Below, piece after piece: positions 52,622 through 63,739 of a stretch of DNA of 64,000 bases. The notes beneath the pieces are model-generated. The model did not search any database, was not told where the DNA came from, and saw only the letters and a program-made list of their open reading frames with translations. Made by a program: the position numbers and the translations under genes. Source of the stretch: an uncultured Shewanella sp. (lineage in GTDB: Bacteria; Pseudomonadota; Gammaproteobacteria; Enterobacterales; Shewanellaceae); the NCBI RefSeq assembly GCF_947501225.1, contig NZ_CANMUW010000006.1, positions 270,049-334,048 of the forward strand, in the 5' to 3' direction. Every line of letters starts with the position of its first letter. Position 1 is the first letter of the stretch.

Positions 52622-54484
52622 ATGCTTATTCGTCATAAATTACTGCTCAGCGCCGCAGTGTCGATTCTCTCGATATTTGCCATGTTTGGACTGCAACTAT
52701 ATTCAAGCGGTGTACAGGATGATCTGTCACATACCGCTCAAAATATTATTGAGTTAGAGAGAGGGGTGTTAAGCCTTAGAAAAGATGAGAAGGATTTTTT
52801 CGCCCGCTTAGAGCTCGGTTATCTGGATAAGCATCAGGCAAAATCAGATGAGATTGCGATGGTGATAGAGAAGTTAAGGGAGGATTTCGTTGCCTACGAT
52901 ATTTCGACCGAGACATTGCAGAGCTTTGAGAGGAGTTTGAGTCACTATGGGCAGTCCTTCAAGAATGTGGTCAAGCTGCAGCAGGAGATTGGCTTAACGC
53001 CGAAAACCGGTCTCTATGGCACATTGCGACAAGCCGTTCATGATGTGGAAACTCTGGTTAAGAAGTATGACGAGCCAGAGTTGATGGTGATCATGTTACA
53101 ACTGAGGCGTAATGAGAAAGATTTCATGCTTCGTCGGGATATGAAATATAAGGAAAAATTTGACAGCAATATCAGCAAATTTGAGCAGGCCTTAGCCGAG
53201 TCCGCACTGGACGAGAGGGCCAAAAGTGAGACTTTGTCACTCATCGGAAGTTATCAGGGGGATTTCAGAACCCTGGTCGCCAAGGAGCAAGCTCTGGGTT
53301 TAACCAAGAATGATGGTGAGATGGCGGCTCTGCGTGATGCCATCGCGACGGCAGAAGAGGATTCCGAACGGCTCGAAGAGCAAGCCGTTACGGCTATCCA
53401 CGCCGCTGAAGAGTCCTCTCTTACGAGGGGAGTCGTGATATTTGTTCTGATCGCAATTGTTCTTTGCGCCTTCACCTTCATCATTATCCGCAGTATTATG
53501 GAGCCGGTTACACGGATCACTCTTGCAATCTCAAATATCGAAAAAAATAAAGACCTGTCGGTTCGCTGCGATGCTACCGCCAATGATGAGCTGGGCCAGA
53601 TCGCTAAACACTTTAACCTCATGGTAGAAAGCTTCCAGAAGCTGATTGAGGAGGTGATTGAATCGGTTCAGATCATGAACCACTCATGTGCAGAGCTCTC
53701 ATTAAATGCAACCAAAGCCTCAGAAGGCGTGGGCCAGCAGCTTAATGAAACCGATATGGTGGCGACCGCCATAACCGAGATGGGGGCCACTATCGATGAG
53801 ATTGCAAAGAATACCGAGCTGGCCGCCGACAGGGCCGGTAATACCCATGAGAATGCTCAAAAAGGGCAGGCAGGAGTCGAACAGACCATAGAGAAGATTC
53901 AATCTTTGGCCGAACAACTTAACGGATCGGCGCAGGTAGTCGGCGAGTTGGAGAAGGACAGCGAGACGATCGGTAGCGTACTGGATGTGATCAGAGGCAT
54001 CGCTGAACAGACAAACCTGCTTGCGCTTAATGCGGCTATTGAGGCGGCTCGTGCGGGTGAACAGGGACGGGGATTCGCGGTTGTCGCCGATGAGGTGCGC
54101 AGCCTGGCGATGAGGACTCAGGAATCGACCGAAGAGATTGCCGGGATCATTCAAACTCTGCAGGAGAGAACCCGCTCCATAGTACAGTTGATGGAGGCGA
54201 CACAAAGGCAAGGTGGAGAGAGTGCGGAACAGGCGGCATCAGCCGGTACCCTGTTGGAGCAGATAAATGTCGATGTGACAAATATCATGGATATGAGTAC
54301 TCAAATTGCAGCAGCAATCGAAGAGCAGAGTATGGTTGCCTCAGAGGTTAACAAGAATGTCGTAGTTATCAGAGATATTGCTCAGGATTCGGCGACAGCT
54401 GCAGATGAAAACGCGCAAGCTTCGAGTGAGGTTCAAGCTCGTGCCGAGTCGCTTCATCAAGCCGTAAGTTTATTTAAGATTTAG
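52622..54484 (+). CDS. Methyl-accepting chemotaxis protein with HBM-type sensor
   Basis: A 620-residue receptor. An N-terminal membrane helix, a large helical bimodular periplasmic domain marked by [13 protein letters not shown] and [20 protein letters not shown], and a second helix ([18 protein letters not shown]) precede a HAMP domain. The signalling tip reads [20 protein letters not shown]. The repeated EKDF motif is typical of HBM sensors, which bind organic acids in characterised cases. Expression is likely flagellar (promoter at 52488). Confidence 0.9.
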   Translation: MLIRHKLLLSAAVSILSIFAMFGLQLYSSGVQDDLSHTAQNIIELERGVLSLRKDEKDFFARLELGYLDKHQAKSDEIAMVIEKLREDFVAYDISTETLQSFERSLSHYGQSFKNVVKLQQEIGLTPKTGLYGTLRQAVHDVETLVKKYDEPELMVIMLQLRRNEKDFMLRRDMKYKEKFDSNISKFEQALAESALDERAKSETLSLIGSYQGDFRTLVAKEQALGLTKNDGEMAALRDAIATAEEDSERLEEQAVTAIHAAEESSLTRGVVIFVLIAIVLCAFTFIIIRSIMEPVTRITLAISNIEKNKDLSVRCDATANDELGQIAKHFNLMVESFQKLIEEVIESVQIMNHSCAELSLNATKASEGVGQQLNETDMVATAITEMGATIDEIAKNTELAADRAGNTHENAQKGQAGVEQTIEKIQSLAEQLNGSAQVVGELEKDSETIGSVLDVIRGIAEQTNLLALNAAIEAARAGEQGRGFAVVADEVRSLAMRTQESTEEIAGIIQTLQERTRSIVQLMEATQRQGGESAEQAASAGTLLEQINVDVTNIMDMSTQIAAAIEEQSMVASEVNKNVVVIRDIAQDSATAADENAQASSEVQARAESLHQAVSLFKI

Positions 54485-54523
54485 GCCCGGACTTATTCGG
54501 CGAAGTTAGACATACGCAGGGGG

Positions 54524-56119
54524 ATGCAAGTTCGATTGATGAAATTAAATCATTTTTTAAATTTACTTGGCTTAGTGATCCTCTTGCTCTCATTCCTGGC
54601 GGCGAGTGTGATCTATCAATTTGTCTACCTGCCGGCCATCGAGTCACAGATTCGTTCACAGCAGGAGAAGGAGCTTCTTGCTGTTCAGCGTGGTATCAAG
54701 TTTTCTCAAAAGAGTCTGGAAACCCTCTGTTATGATTACGCCGTCTGGGATGAGATGGTTGAATTTGTCGATTCCGGCGAGCAAGCCTTTATCGATTCCA
54801 ACTTAAGTGTAAATAGTTTTGAAGCTGCCGATATCGATGGGGCCTATCTCTTCGATACTCAGGGGGAGTTGCTGTGGCAGTATTACGCTAACCCTAAGCT
54901 ATCCTCCCACCTTTTACAACGAAATGATGCTGCCTGGGTTGGGGATGTATTACCCGATGACAATGTTATTGATGGCAAAAAACCATCAACGAGAAATGGC
55001 ATCATCAACTTAAACGGAACTGTGGTCTATTTCAGTAATGCCGTGGTGTTACCGACGCGGGGGAGTGGTGAAATAGTCGGTAGCCTGTTGATGATTAGGG
55101 CGATAGACACCAGTTTGCTCGAGCAGATAAGGCAGTTGAGCTTGGTTAATTTCAATATCGAAAGTTTAGATCCCGGGCAGTCATATTCCGGCCTTACAAA
55201 TTTTGATAGCTCGCCTGATATAGGAGAGCTGGCCTCTAAACATGAGTGGCTTATTAACGATATCTTTGGAGTACCGACACTGAAGATCACGGTGGTTCAT
55301 GATGAGAGGCTCTCGCCTTCAATTTTTACTCCAGAGTCTATCCTCCTCTTTATCACCTTGATTATTGCAACGGCGTGTTCGGTGATTCCTGTGTCGGTGA
55401 TGATATTGAGGCCAATACGCAGTGCCAGTTTGGTTTTAGATAAAATGGCCGAGCGAGGGGTCTTGTATAAGATGAGAACGACATGGCATATCGATGAGAT
55501 AGTTCGCCTGTCCAGCTCTTTTAACTTGATGGTAGATAAATTAGAACGGCATCAGAATTATCTCGAGTCTCTATCCTATAAAGACCCCTTAACCGGAATT
55601 GCTAATCGCCGCAGTTTGGAGGTTTTCGCACAGCGCGCCTTTACTCAATGGAAGGAGGGGAAGGGTGTCATCGGCTTCCTGATGATAGATATCGATCTGT
55701 TTAAGGAATACAACGATAGTTTAGGTCACCAAGCCGGAGACAAGGCCATTCTCTCTATCGCTCAAACCCTGCTTCTTGAGTGCAGGCGCAGGGGAGAGTT
55801 AGTAACACGTTATGGTGGAGAGGAGTTTTGTGTCGTTATCCAGGGAGATAACTTTGCACAGATGGAGTTGTTATCAAAAAGGATGCTGGAAAAAGTAAGA
55901 GAACTCAATATATATCATCCAAAATCCAGTTTCGGGGATAGGATCACTGTGAGTATAGGCGGAGTCTTTTATGAGCATTTCCACCCTTCGTTTACTGAAG
56001 CAAGTTGGGAAAGCATGGTGGCGTTGGCCGATGAGCAGCTCTATAAGGCTAAGTTGTCCGGACGCAATCAACTCAAGCTTGAGTACAGAAGAGCTAAGCC
56101 ATTACAACTCGTGGAGTAG
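54524..56119 (+). CDS. CHASE4-GGDEF diguanylate cyclase
   Basis: A 531-residue membrane protein with a periplasmic CHASE4 sensor (YDYAVWDEMVEFVD is its signature), two membrane helices, a HAMP-like linker and a GGDEF domain. The active site is GGEEF, so it should make cyclic di-GMP. The I-site position reads RRGE instead of RxxD, so product inhibition may be weak. Two in-frame ATGs (54524, 54539) compete, neither with an ideally spaced ribosome site. It starts 39 bases after the chemoreceptor and may be co-transcribed. Confidence 0.87.
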   Translation: MQVRLMKLNHFLNLLGLVILLLSFLAASVIYQFVYLPAIESQIRSQQEKELLAVQRGIKFSQKSLETLCYDYAVWDEMVEFVDSGEQAFIDSNLSVNSFEAADIDGAYLFDTQGELLWQYYANPKLSSHLLQRNDAAWVGDVLPDDNVIDGKKPSTRNGIINLNGTVVYFSNAVVLPTRGSGEIVGSLLMIRAIDTSLLEQIRQLSLVNFNIESLDPGQSYSGLTNFDSSPDIGELASKHEWLINDIFGVPTLKITVVHDERLSPSIFTPESILLFITLIIATACSVIPVSVMILRPIRSASLVLDKMAERGVLYKMRTTWHIDEIVRLSSSFNLMVDKLERHQNYLESLSYKDPLTGIANRRSLEVFAQRAFTQWKEGKGVIGFLMIDIDLFKEYNDSLGHQAGDKAILSIAQTLLLECRRRGELVTRYGGEEFCVVIQGDNFAQMELLSKRMLEKVRELNIYHPKSSFGDRITVSIGGVFYEHFHPSFTEASWESMVALADEQLYKAKLSGRNQLKLEYRRAKPLQLVE

Positions 56120-56202
56120 TTTTACTGCTAAAAATGATTTAAATATCGGGAATTATAGTGAGATAAGAACTTTGTCTGACCTTAAAGTCAGGAGAAGAAA
56201 AT

Positions 56203-56278
56203 TGGTGCCCGAACCCGGAATCGAACCAGGGACACGAGGATTTTCAATCCTCTGCTCTACCGACTGAGCTATTCGGGC
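56203..56278 (-). tRNA. tRNA-Phe (GAA)
   Basis: A 76-nt tRNA on the minus strand with acceptor stem GCCCGAA pairing with TTCGGGC, a D-arm AGCTCAGTCGGTAGAGC, the anticodon loop TTGAAAA (anticodon GAA), the T-arm GGTTCGATTCC and an encoded CCA end. All stems pair. Confidence 0.97.
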
Positions 56279-56530
56279 AACGAGCGCTATTAAACGGGTT
56301 TTAGAGTTTTGAGTCAATAACTTTATTTAATTTAATCGTATTTGTGGTTCGTTTGGATGAGTTTTGTTCTAATTTGTCTCTATGCTTGCCGTAACGTATG
56401 AAAAATCACTTCGTAACCCTCATCGCGGCTGCCCTGACGAATATGGAAAAGCGTGTGTCTGGAGTATCGACTGCTAATGAGCCGATGGCTGGTTCAGCTG
56501 TATCAAAAATCGTTACAGTGGCACACAAAA

Positions 56531-56551
56531 AAGCTCCGGAGTTCGGAGCTT
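56531..56551 (-). terminator. Terminator of bamD
   Basis: AAGCTCCG pairs with CGGAGCTT around GAGTT; the minus strand continues with a T-run. Apart from this, the 300 bases between tRNA-Phe and bamD (56279-56580) show nothing I recognise. Confidence 0.85.
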
Positions 56552-56580
56552 AATATGATACCGCTAAACTATCGCTGAAA

Positions 56581-57342
56581 TTAACGGGATAACAGCTTAT
56601 TATTCGGGAAGTTAGCTTTCATCACCGATAGCACATTATCTTGTAGCTTTTTCTGACCCAGCTCACCGTAAGCCGTAGCCATAATTTCCAATGCTCGTTC
56701 GGTTGAATTAGTGCCCGGGTAGGTTTCCATAACCGATTGAGCCCGTGTTGCTGCAGCACTCCAGGCATTCATCTTTATGTAGTACTCAGCGACACTGATA
56801 CCGTACTTAGCCAGTCGATTTTTCAGGTACAGCATGCGTTTAGCTGCATCCGGTGCGTATTTACTGTTTGGGTATGACTTTATCAGGCGATCGAAATCCT
56901 TAAAGGCATCTTGTGCAACTTTAGGATCTCTGTCTGTTCTGTCGATATCCAGCATATCGTGGAACATATAGTTATCAGACTGCATATTAACCAGGCCACG
57001 CATGTAGTACACATAGTCGATATCTTTATGAGTCGGGTTGAGTCTGATGAAACGATCGATATTAGCGATTCCAGATGCAGCGTCATCTAGTTTATAATAG
57101 GCGTAGATGAGATCGAGTTGTACTTGAGTTTTATGCGGGCCGAAAGGGTAGCGAGAGTCTAATGCTTCTAATGAGCGTACCGCTTTACTGAAGTTTCCGA
57201 GCTCCATAGATGTTCTTGCCTGAGAATATAGTATATCTGGTGAGGATTTACTTACCTTTAGCTCTTCTTCCGGGCTACTACTACAGGCCGCTAAGGCCAA
57301 TGAAAACAGGCCTACTACGGCACCTTTAGCAAATTTATGCAT
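56581..57342 (-). CDS. bamD: Outer-membrane assembly lipoprotein BamD
   Basis: 253 residues from the ATG at 57342, chosen because it gives a lipoprotein signal (GLFSLALAACSSS). Five TPR-like repeats follow (YSQARTSMELGNFSKAVRSLE is the first). BamD is an essential partner of BamA in inserting beta-barrel proteins. Length and gene order (divergent from rluD) match Shewanella and E. coli YfiO. Confidence 0.94.
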   Translation of the reverse strand: MHKFAKGAVVGLFSLALAACSSSPEEELKVSKSSPDILYSQARTSMELGNFSKAVRSLEALDSRYPFGPHKTQVQLDLIYAYYKLDDAASGIANIDRFIRLNPTHKDIDYVYYMRGLVNMQSDNYMFHDMLDIDRTDRDPKVAQDAFKDFDRLIKSYPNSKYAPDAAKRMLYLKNRLAKYGISVAEYYIKMNAWSAAATRAQSVMETYPGTNSTERALEIMATAYGELGQKKLQDNVLSVMKANFPNNKLLSR

Positions 57343-57464
57343 ACTTAAGTTCGATTCTTTTAAAGTTATGGTTAAGAATTTTTCTATTTCAATATAAAAT
57401 AGAAACAATTCGATTGTAACAGATAGCACACATTTTTGGACCCCGAAACGCGGGTACGGTTCCT

Positions 57465-58436
57465 ATGACACAAGAGATTAATCTAAAAAGTGAGATAACA
57501 GCAACACAAACAGGGCAAAGATTGGATCAAACTTTGGCCGAATTGTTTCCTGATTACTCACGCACACGCATCAAAGAGTGGATCCAAGCTGGCTGGGTTT
57601 ACATCGACGGTGTGGTTTCCATTAAGCCGAGAGAAAAGGTGCTTGAAGGGCAAGAGATACAAGTTGAAGCAACATTAGTCGAGGAGACTAAGGCTGAGGC
57701 GCAAGCGATAGACTTAGATATCGTTTATGAAGATGATCATATTATTGTCATCAATAAACAGGCTGGTCTTGTTGTGCATCCCGGTGCCGGTAACCAAGAC
57801 GGTACCTTGATGAATGCTTTATTGCACCATTGTCCAAATATTGAACTGGTTCCTCGCGCGGGGATCGTTCACCGTCTGGATAAAGATACAACCGGCCTGA
57901 TGGTCGTAGCTAAGACAGTAGAAGCACAGACTCACCTGGTGGCAGCTCTTCAAGCTCGAGAGATCACACGTGAGTATGAAGCCATAGTTCAAGGCACACT
58001 CATCTCAGGTGGCACAGTAGATGAACCTATCGACCGTCACCCAACTAAGCGAACCCATATGGCTGTGGTGCATACAGGTAAGCCTGCTATGACCCACTAC
58101 CGTGTTGCCGAGAAGTTCAGGGCTCATACAAGATTAAGACTGCGCCTGGAGTCGGGAAGAACGCATCAGATCCGTGTACATATGTCTCATATAGGTCACA
58201 CCTTAGTTGGTGATCCTGTTTATGGTGGCCGCCCAAGACCACCAAAGGGGGCTACGCCTGAGTTCTTCGAAACTTACATGGGATTCAAGCGCCAAGCTCT
58301 GCATGCTATCAGACTCGAGCTTGCACATCCTCATACCTGTGAAATTATGAGTTGGCAGGCTCCCGTGCCTGAAGATATGGCGATACTGACTAAAGCACTA
58401 CGTCAGGATACCCTTGAAAACCCTTCGATTGTTTAA
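57465..58436 (+). CDS. rluD: 23S rRNA pseudouridine(1911/1915/1917) synthase RluD
   Basis: A 323-residue enzyme with an N-terminal S4 domain (GQRLDQTLAELFPDYSRTRI) and the RluA-family catalytic motif VHRLDKDTTGLMVVAKT with its Asp. RTHQIRVHMSHIGHTLVGDP is the conserved C-terminal segment. It modifies helix 69 of 23S rRNA and is important for ribosome function. It is divergent from bamD and 3 bases ahead of pgeF. Confidence 0.95.
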   Translation: MTQEINLKSEITATQTGQRLDQTLAELFPDYSRTRIKEWIQAGWVYIDGVVSIKPREKVLEGQEIQVEATLVEETKAEAQAIDLDIVYEDDHIIVINKQAGLVVHPGAGNQDGTLMNALLHHCPNIELVPRAGIVHRLDKDTTGLMVVAKTVEAQTHLVAALQAREITREYEAIVQGTLISGGTVDEPIDRHPTKRTHMAVVHTGKPAMTHYRVAEKFRAHTRLRLRLESGRTHQIRVHMSHIGHTLVGDPVYGGRPRPPKGATPEFFETYMGFKRQALHAIRLELAHPHTCEIMSWQAPVPEDMAILTKALRQDTLENPSIV

Positions 58437-58439
58437 TCG

Positions 58440-59180
58440 ATGCCGCCATTTGTAAAAGGTTGGCATATTCCTCAGGGAGTGAGGATCGCTTTTTCTACGC
58501 GTCGTGATGGCGTTAGCACCCCCCCATACGAGAGCCTGAATCTTGGCTTGCATGTTGGGGATTGCGAGGAGAAAGTGCTGCAAAACCGGGCGCTCATTCG
58601 TGAGCGCTTTGAACTTCCAAATTCTCCTGCCTGGTTAGAGCAAACCCACAGTACCAGAGTCATCGTTGCCGATAATCAAACCGTACATGATGCCGATGGT
58701 AGCTACGCTGAACACCCAAATCAGGTATGTGTGGTTATGACCGCAGACTGTTTACCTGTATTGTTGTGCGACAGAGCTGGAACTGAGGTTGCCGCCGTTC
58801 ATGCCGGCTGGAAAGGCCTGTGTGACGGAATAATTGAGGTGGCCCTGGAGAAGTTTAAATCAGATAGTGATGAGCTTATCGCTTATCTGGGGCCGGCAAT
58901 TGGTGCCGATGCCTTCGAAGTCGGGGAGGAGGTCAGGGAGATGTTTATCTCTGTGCATCCTGACTGTGACATCTTCTTTATTAGTAAAGCCTCTTCAGAC
59001 TCAACCGAAAAGAAATACCTTGCAGACCTTCAGGGGCTGGCAAAATTTCGGCTAAATCTGGCTGGTGTAAATGAGGTTTATCAAGCAGATACCTGTACCT
59101 TTAAAAATGCCGATAATTACTTCTCCTATCGCAGAGATAATGTCACAGGTCGTATGGCTTCATTTATCTGGTTGGTATAG
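58440..59180 (+). CDS. pgeF: Peptidoglycan editing factor PgeF (YfiH/DUF152)
   Basis: A 246-residue protein of the multicopper-like YfiH family. The metal residues are in EQTHSTRV, MTADCLPVLLCD and AAVHAGWKGLCDGI (His, Cys, His). PgeF is known to remove wrongly added amino acids from cell-wall precursors. It starts 3 bases after rluD, so both are one operon, as in many proteobacteria. Confidence 0.92.
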   Translation: MPPFVKGWHIPQGVRIAFSTRRDGVSTPPYESLNLGLHVGDCEEKVLQNRALIRERFELPNSPAWLEQTHSTRVIVADNQTVHDADGSYAEHPNQVCVVMTADCLPVLLCDRAGTEVAAVHAGWKGLCDGIIEVALEKFKSDSDELIAYLGPAIGADAFEVGEEVREMFISVHPDCDIFFISKASSDSTEKKYLADLQGLAKFRLNLAGVNEVYQADTCTFKNADNYFSYRRDNVTGRMASFIWLV

Positions 59181-59212
59181 CACTCGCTTTTGCAGATAAA
59201 GAGTTGCTCTGC

Positions 59213-59240
59213 CTTGAAAAACCACCATCTGTCCCCATAT
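59213..59240 (+). promoter_or_regulatory. Heat-shock sigma-32 promoter of clpB
   Basis: CTTGAAA at 59213-59219 and CCCCATAT at 59233-59240 are both perfect sigma-32 elements, 13 bases apart. The predicted start is about 30 bases before the clpB ATG, and pgeF ends just upstream. Confidence 0.85.
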
Positions 59241-59280
59241 TTTTATTATTGAAGTAGTTCTTTTCGTTTGTGGAGGCTGT

Positions 59281-61854
59281 ATGCGACTCGATCGTATGAC
59301 CAATAAATTTCAGACTGCAATTTCCGATGCCCAGTCGTTGGCATTAGGGCGTGATCATCAGTTTATTGAACCTATACATCTGATGATGGCCCTGCTTAAT
59401 CAAGATAATGGTTCGATTCACCCTCTGCTGACACAAGCGGGTATTCGTGTTAGTACTCTTCGCTCACTTCTGGGGCAGGAGTTGGAACGCTTACCTCAAG
59501 TCGAAGGAACCGGCGGAGATATTCAGTTATCGCAGGCTTTGATACGACTATTGAATCTATGCGACAAGTTAGCTCAGAAACGAAAAGATAAATATATCTC
59601 GAGTGAACTTTTTATTTTGGCCTCACTGGAAGGAAATGACACCCTTGCACAAAGTTTAAAAAAATCCGGTGCCACTAAAGAGTTGTTAGAAGAGACGATA
59701 AAACAGATCAGGGCCGGAAAGAATGTCGACGATCCCAATGCTGAAGATCAACGTCAGGCTTTGAAGAAGTATACCGTCGATCTGACGGAGCGTGCGGAGC
59801 AGGGGAAGCTGGATCCAGTGATTGGTCGTGATGATGAGATCCGTCGTACTATTCAGGTATTGCAGCGTAGAAGCAAGAATAACCCTGTTTTAATTGGTGA
59901 GCCCGGCGTGGGTAAGACGGCCATTGTCGAAGGGCTAGCTCAACGAATTATCAATGGAGAAGTGCCGGAAGGGATCAAAAATAAGCGTGTGCTTTCATTG
60001 GATATGGGCTCATTAGTTGCCGGAGCCAAGTATCGTGGTGAATTCGAAGAGCGCCTGAAGGCTGTTCTGAATGAACTCTATCAGGAAGAGGGGCAGATTA
60101 TTCTGTTTATTGATGAGCTGCATACCATGGTCGGTGCCGGTAAAGGTGACGGTGCTATGGATGCGGGTAATATGCTCAAACCCGCATTAGCCCGTGGTGA
60201 TCTCCATTGTGTGGGAGCGACGACATTAGATGAGTACCGTCAATATATCGAAAAAGATGCTGCGTTGGAGAGACGTTTTCAAAAGGTGTTGATCGAAGAG
60301 CCGAGTGTAGAAGATACCATTGCCATACTGCGTGGGTTAAAAGAGCGTTATGAGTTACATCATCATGTTGAGATCACCGATCCCGCTATTGTTGCAGCAG
60401 CCAGTATGTCGAATCGATATGTGTCCGATCGTAAGCTACCCGATAAAGCCATTGACCTTATCGATGAAGCGGCCTCGAGTATACGTATCCAGATAGATTC
60501 TAAACCTGAGCCCTTGGATCGTCTCGAGCGTCGCTCTATACAGCTAAAACTAGAGGAGCAGGCGCTATCGAAGGAGTCTGATGAAGCCAGCCTGCGTCGC
60601 CTATACTCAATACGCCAGGAGCTAAAAACTGTCGATGCCAAATCATCTGAGTTGAATGAGATTTGGCATACAGAGAAAGCCTCTTTGGCCGGAACTCAAC
60701 ATATTAAAGCGGATCTTGAGCAGGCAAGACTGGAGCTCGATGTCGCCCGCAGGGCCAGTGACTTGACTCGTATGTCTGAACTTCAATATGGTCGCATCCC
60801 TGAGCTTGAGAAACAGTTAGATCTTGCATCTCAAGCAGAGATGCAGGAGATGACCCTGCTTAGAAATAAAGTCACCGATGTTGAAATTGCTGAGGTTCTT
60901 TCCAGGGCTACCGGTATTCCCGTATCTAAAATGCTTGAGGGTGAGAAGGAGAAGCTTCTGCATATGGAGGAAGTCCTTCACTCCAGAGTGATCGGTCAAA
61001 ATGAAGCTGTCGATGCAGTTTCTAATGCCATTCGACGAAGTCGAGCCGGGCTTTCAGATCCGGATCGCCCTATAGGCTCATTCCTCTTCTTAGGCCCCAC
61101 CGGGGTCGGTAAGACTGAGCTATGTAAGTCTTTGGCCAAATTTCTTTTCGATACAGAATCTGCTCTGGTTCGTATCGATATGTCTGAATTTATGGAGAAG
61201 CACTCTGTTGCGCGCTTACTTGGAGCTCCTCCCGGCTATGTCGGATATGAAGAGGGAGGCTATCTGACGGAAGCCGTCAGAAGAAAGCCCTACTCTGTCA
61301 TCTTGCTCGACGAGGTTGAGAAGGCGCATCCGGATGTATTTAATGTCCTGCTTCAGGTGCTCGATGATGGCCGACTAACCGACGGACAAGGGAGAACGGT
61401 AGATTTCAGAAATACAGTCGTTATTATGACCTCTAACCTGGGCTCAGATATCATTCAGGATAGGTTTACACAACTTTCATATAGCGAAATGAAATCCGAG
61501 GTGATGAACGTAGTTGTTCACAGCTTCAGACCCGAGTTTCTCAACCGTATCGACGAGACGGTAGTTTTTCACCCTCTCGATGAGAAACATATTAAGCATA
61601 TTGCAGGGATTCAGATCGAGTCACTAAGGCAACGGTTAGCTGAGAAAGATTTTGAACTTGTTTTGAGTGATGAGGCCCTGTCTCTTATCGCCCGTGCAGG
61701 CTTTGATCCTATATATGGTGCCAGACCATTGAAAAGAGCCTTGCAGCATGAAATTGAAAACCCATTAGCGCAAAAGATATTGAGCGGCTCCCTGGTTCCT
61801 GGTAAGCCAATTAAGGTCGAATGTGCGGGGGCTGAGTTGGCGTTCGGGCAATAA
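59281..61854 (+). CDS. clpB: ATP-dependent disaggregase ClpB
   Basis: An 857-residue AAA+ chaperone that resolves protein aggregates with DnaK. It has a Clp N domain ([20 protein letters not shown]), two nucleotide-binding domains with Walker A GEPGVGKT and GPTGVGKT, and a middle coiled-coil region around residues 410-530. The length is the ClpB standard. A GTGGAGG ribosome site and a sigma-32 promoter precede it. Confidence 0.98.
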   Translation: MRLDRMTNKFQTAISDAQSLALGRDHQFIEPIHLMMALLNQDNGSIHPLLTQAGIRVSTLRSLLGQELERLPQVEGTGGDIQLSQALIRLLNLCDKLAQKRKDKYISSELFILASLEGNDTLAQSLKKSGATKELLEETIKQIRAGKNVDDPNAEDQRQALKKYTVDLTERAEQGKLDPVIGRDDEIRRTIQVLQRRSKNNPVLIGEPGVGKTAIVEGLAQRIINGEVPEGIKNKRVLSLDMGSLVAGAKYRGEFEERLKAVLNELYQEEGQIILFIDELHTMVGAGKGDGAMDAGNMLKPALARGDLHCVGATTLDEYRQYIEKDAALERRFQKVLIEEPSVEDTIAILRGLKERYELHHHVEITDPAIVAAASMSNRYVSDRKLPDKAIDLIDEAASSIRIQIDSKPEPLDRLERRSIQLKLEEQALSKESDEASLRRLYSIRQELKTVDAKSSELNEIWHTEKASLAGTQHIKADLEQARLELDVARRASDLTRMSELQYGRIPELEKQLDLASQAEMQEMTLLRNKVTDVEIAEVLSRATGIPVSKMLEGEKEKLLHMEEVLHSRVIGQNEAVDAVSNAIRRSRAGLSDPDRPIGSFLFLGPTGVGKTELCKSLAKFLFDTESALVRIDMSEFMEKHSVARLLGAPPGYVGYEEGGYLTEAVRRKPYSVILLDEVEKAHPDVFNVLLQVLDDGRLTDGQGRTVDFRNTVVIMTSNLGSDIIQDRFTQLSYSEMKSEVMNVVVHSFRPEFLNRIDETVVFHPLDEKHIKHIAGIQIESLRQRLAEKDFELVLSDEALSLIARAGFDPIYGARPLKRALQHEIENPLAQKILSGSLVPGKPIKVECAGAELAFGQ

Positions 61855-61944
61855 CGAGCGAAATTTGGGGTTTGTCGTTAATTCATGGGGTGAGTGACAG
61901 CTTGCTCTTGGCTCGTATGAAGATAACTTTATAAGCTCCAAATA

Positions 61945-61970
61945 AAAACAGGCTCAAATGAGCCTGTTTT
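61945..61970 (+). terminator. Terminator of clpB
   Basis: AAAACAGGCTCA pairs with TGAGCCTGTTTT around a two-base loop, followed by T. It can work on both strands, so it also serves the DUF4124 gene. Confidence 0.88.
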
Positions 61971-62009
61971 TATTCGATTTAGAGGGTATTGGATAGGTGG
62001 GTCAGGTAA

Positions 62010-62444
62010 CTATTTACAGAATAGCCTGATCCGCTCCTCTTGCTCTTTAATTCTTGCCTGTCGATCTTCCTCTCTCATCGCTACCATCTCACCTGTGGTT
62101 TCATCTTTACTTCTGAGCCTTGAGTGGGTCGTCAGAAATTTCAGGCTATGTTTGGCATTTTCGCAAATATCGGCAGCATGCTGCTTATTTTCCTTCTTTA
62201 TCCTTGCCGCATTTTTCTCCTCTTCACTTGGCTCTGGTTCTGCGGGTCTTTCCTTCGGAGCGATAAAGCCAATAGGCTGCTGCTCAATGTCTTCACTATA
62301 GAGTTTGTCTGAGGCTGCATCTTCAGGGATCTGTTGGCTGTAGTGAGTGACCCCGTCTTTATCCACCCATTTATAGATGACGGTTGCTGATGCCGAGCCA
62401 ATCGACATGAGAGTTAAAATGACTACTAATGACTTTATTAACAT
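62010..62444 (-). CDS. DUF4124-domain exported protein
   Basis: 144 residues from the ATG at 62444 (GGAAGGAA site). A signal peptide ends near SASA and is followed by the domain TVIYKWVDKDGVTHYSQQIP, the DUF4124 signature found at the N-terminus of many periplasmic proteins. A charged, coiled-coil-like C-terminal half is rich in Glu and Lys. The function is unknown. Confidence 0.75.
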   Translation of the reverse strand: MLIKSLVVILTLMSIGSASATVIYKWVDKDGVTHYSQQIPEDAASDKLYSEDIEQQPIGFIAPKERPAEPEPSEEEKNAARIKKENKQHAADICENAKHSLKFLTTHSRLRSKDETTGEMVAMREEDRQARIKEQEERIRLFCK

Positions 62445-62595
62445 GATTCCTTCCGGTCGCAACATCCAACATAGTTAAATACGGGAGCTTATTCCATTAA
62501 ATGCCTGGGACAATCAATGTGCAGGTTAAACGGTAAAGCATTGGATACCTAAAGTATGGTATCTTTTTCATACAAGATACTAGTGTTTTAAAATT

Positions 62596-63396
62596 ATGCA
62601 AAACTTTGATAAAGAATCGGTTAAGAGTAAAGGTATCTACCTGCTTCCTAACTTGTTTACTACCGCTGGCTTGTTTTCTGGATTTTATGCCGTGATTGCT
62701 TCGATGAATGGCCATTTTGAGTCGGCGGCAATCGCAGTTTTTATTGCCATGCTTTGTGATGGGCTCGATGGCCGTGTTGCCAGGATGACGAATACTCAGA
62801 GTGAGTTCGGTGCCGAATATGACAGCATGGCTGATATGGTATCTTTTGGCGTAGCCCCTGCCTTGATAGCTTATAACTGGGGACTTGCGGAGTTAGGTAA
62901 GATCGGTTGGCTCGCTGCATTTATCTATTGTGCTGGAGCGGCGCTAAGGTTGGCTCGGTTTAATACCCAGGTTGGAGTTGCTGACAAGAGGTATTTCCAA
63001 GGCCTGGCAAGTCCAGCCGCAGCGGCACTCATCGCCGGTAGTATATGGTTTGGTGATCAAAGTGGCGTAGTGGGAGCTGAGGTAAGTTGGTTGGTAGCTT
63101 TGGTAACGATTATTTCAGGTCTGCTGATGGTCAGTAACTTTCGCTATAACTCATTTAAAGACTTTAACTGGCGCGGTAAAGTCAATTTTATCGTTATATT
63201 AATTGTCGTTGGAGTATTTGTTTTTGTTTCGATAGAGCCCGCCTTGATCCTGTGTTCGATCTTTTATCTTTATGCGCTTTCCGGACCTGTGATAACCATC
63301 TACCGTATTCGAAAGCTAAAGCGGGTAACTATGTCTGGTGATATATCAAAAACGAGAGATGAGGATAAAGAGGATAAAAAATCTAAAGAGGAGTAA
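62596..63396 (+). CDS. pssA: CDP-diacylglycerol-serine O-phosphatidyltransferase
   Basis: A 266-residue membrane enzyme, first step to phosphatidylethanolamine. The CDP-alcohol phosphatidyltransferase signature DG-x2-AR-x8-G-x3-D-x3-D is present as DGLDGRVARM..GAEYDSMAD near residue 55-80. About seven membrane helices follow and the C-terminus is charged (TRDEDKEDKKSKEE). This is the multi-helix type, unlike the E. coli PssA. It lies 600 bases before the rRNA operon. Confidence 0.92.
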   Translation: MQNFDKESVKSKGIYLLPNLFTTAGLFSGFYAVIASMNGHFESAAIAVFIAMLCDGLDGRVARMTNTQSEFGAEYDSMADMVSFGVAPALIAYNWGLAELGKIGWLAAFIYCAGAALRLARFNTQVGVADKRYFQGLASPAAAALIAGSIWFGDQSGVVGAEVSWLVALVTIISGLLMVSNFRYNSFKDFNWRGKVNFIVILIVVGVFVFVSIEPALILCSIFYLYALSGPVITIYRIRKLKRVTMSGDISKTRDEDKEDKKSKEE

Positions 63397-63422
63397 AGCG
63401 TTTCACTTCGTTTCACTTCATA

Positions 63423-63461
63423 GTCAATGGAGAGAGTCAATGGAGAGAGTCAATAGAGAGG
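63423..63461 (+). repeat. Three 13-bp tandem repeats after pssA
   Basis: GTCAATGGAGAGA twice exactly, then GTCAATAGAGAGG, directly adjacent. No gene occupies 63397-63739. Confidence 0.85.
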
Positions 63462-63739
63462 TGAGGTACTCCTATTACCCTTGTTGTTTGCTTTTGGGGG
63501 AAAGTCGCAGGTCTAATTTTTATCATCTCGAAAATCCATGTGAATTTTTTTATGAAATTTTCGTGCAGCAATTTTAAAATGTGCCAGACTTAGTTCCCTG
63601 ATATATGTGATTGCTCTTTAGAACGAGGTTCTCAGACAGGAGCGAGGTAAGATATCGTAGGGAAAGGCAAGGTTGGTCGGCTATCATTATACTTTTCGCC
63701 TGAAAAGTGAACGCTTAATTGGCTACATCCAAAAAGGGC

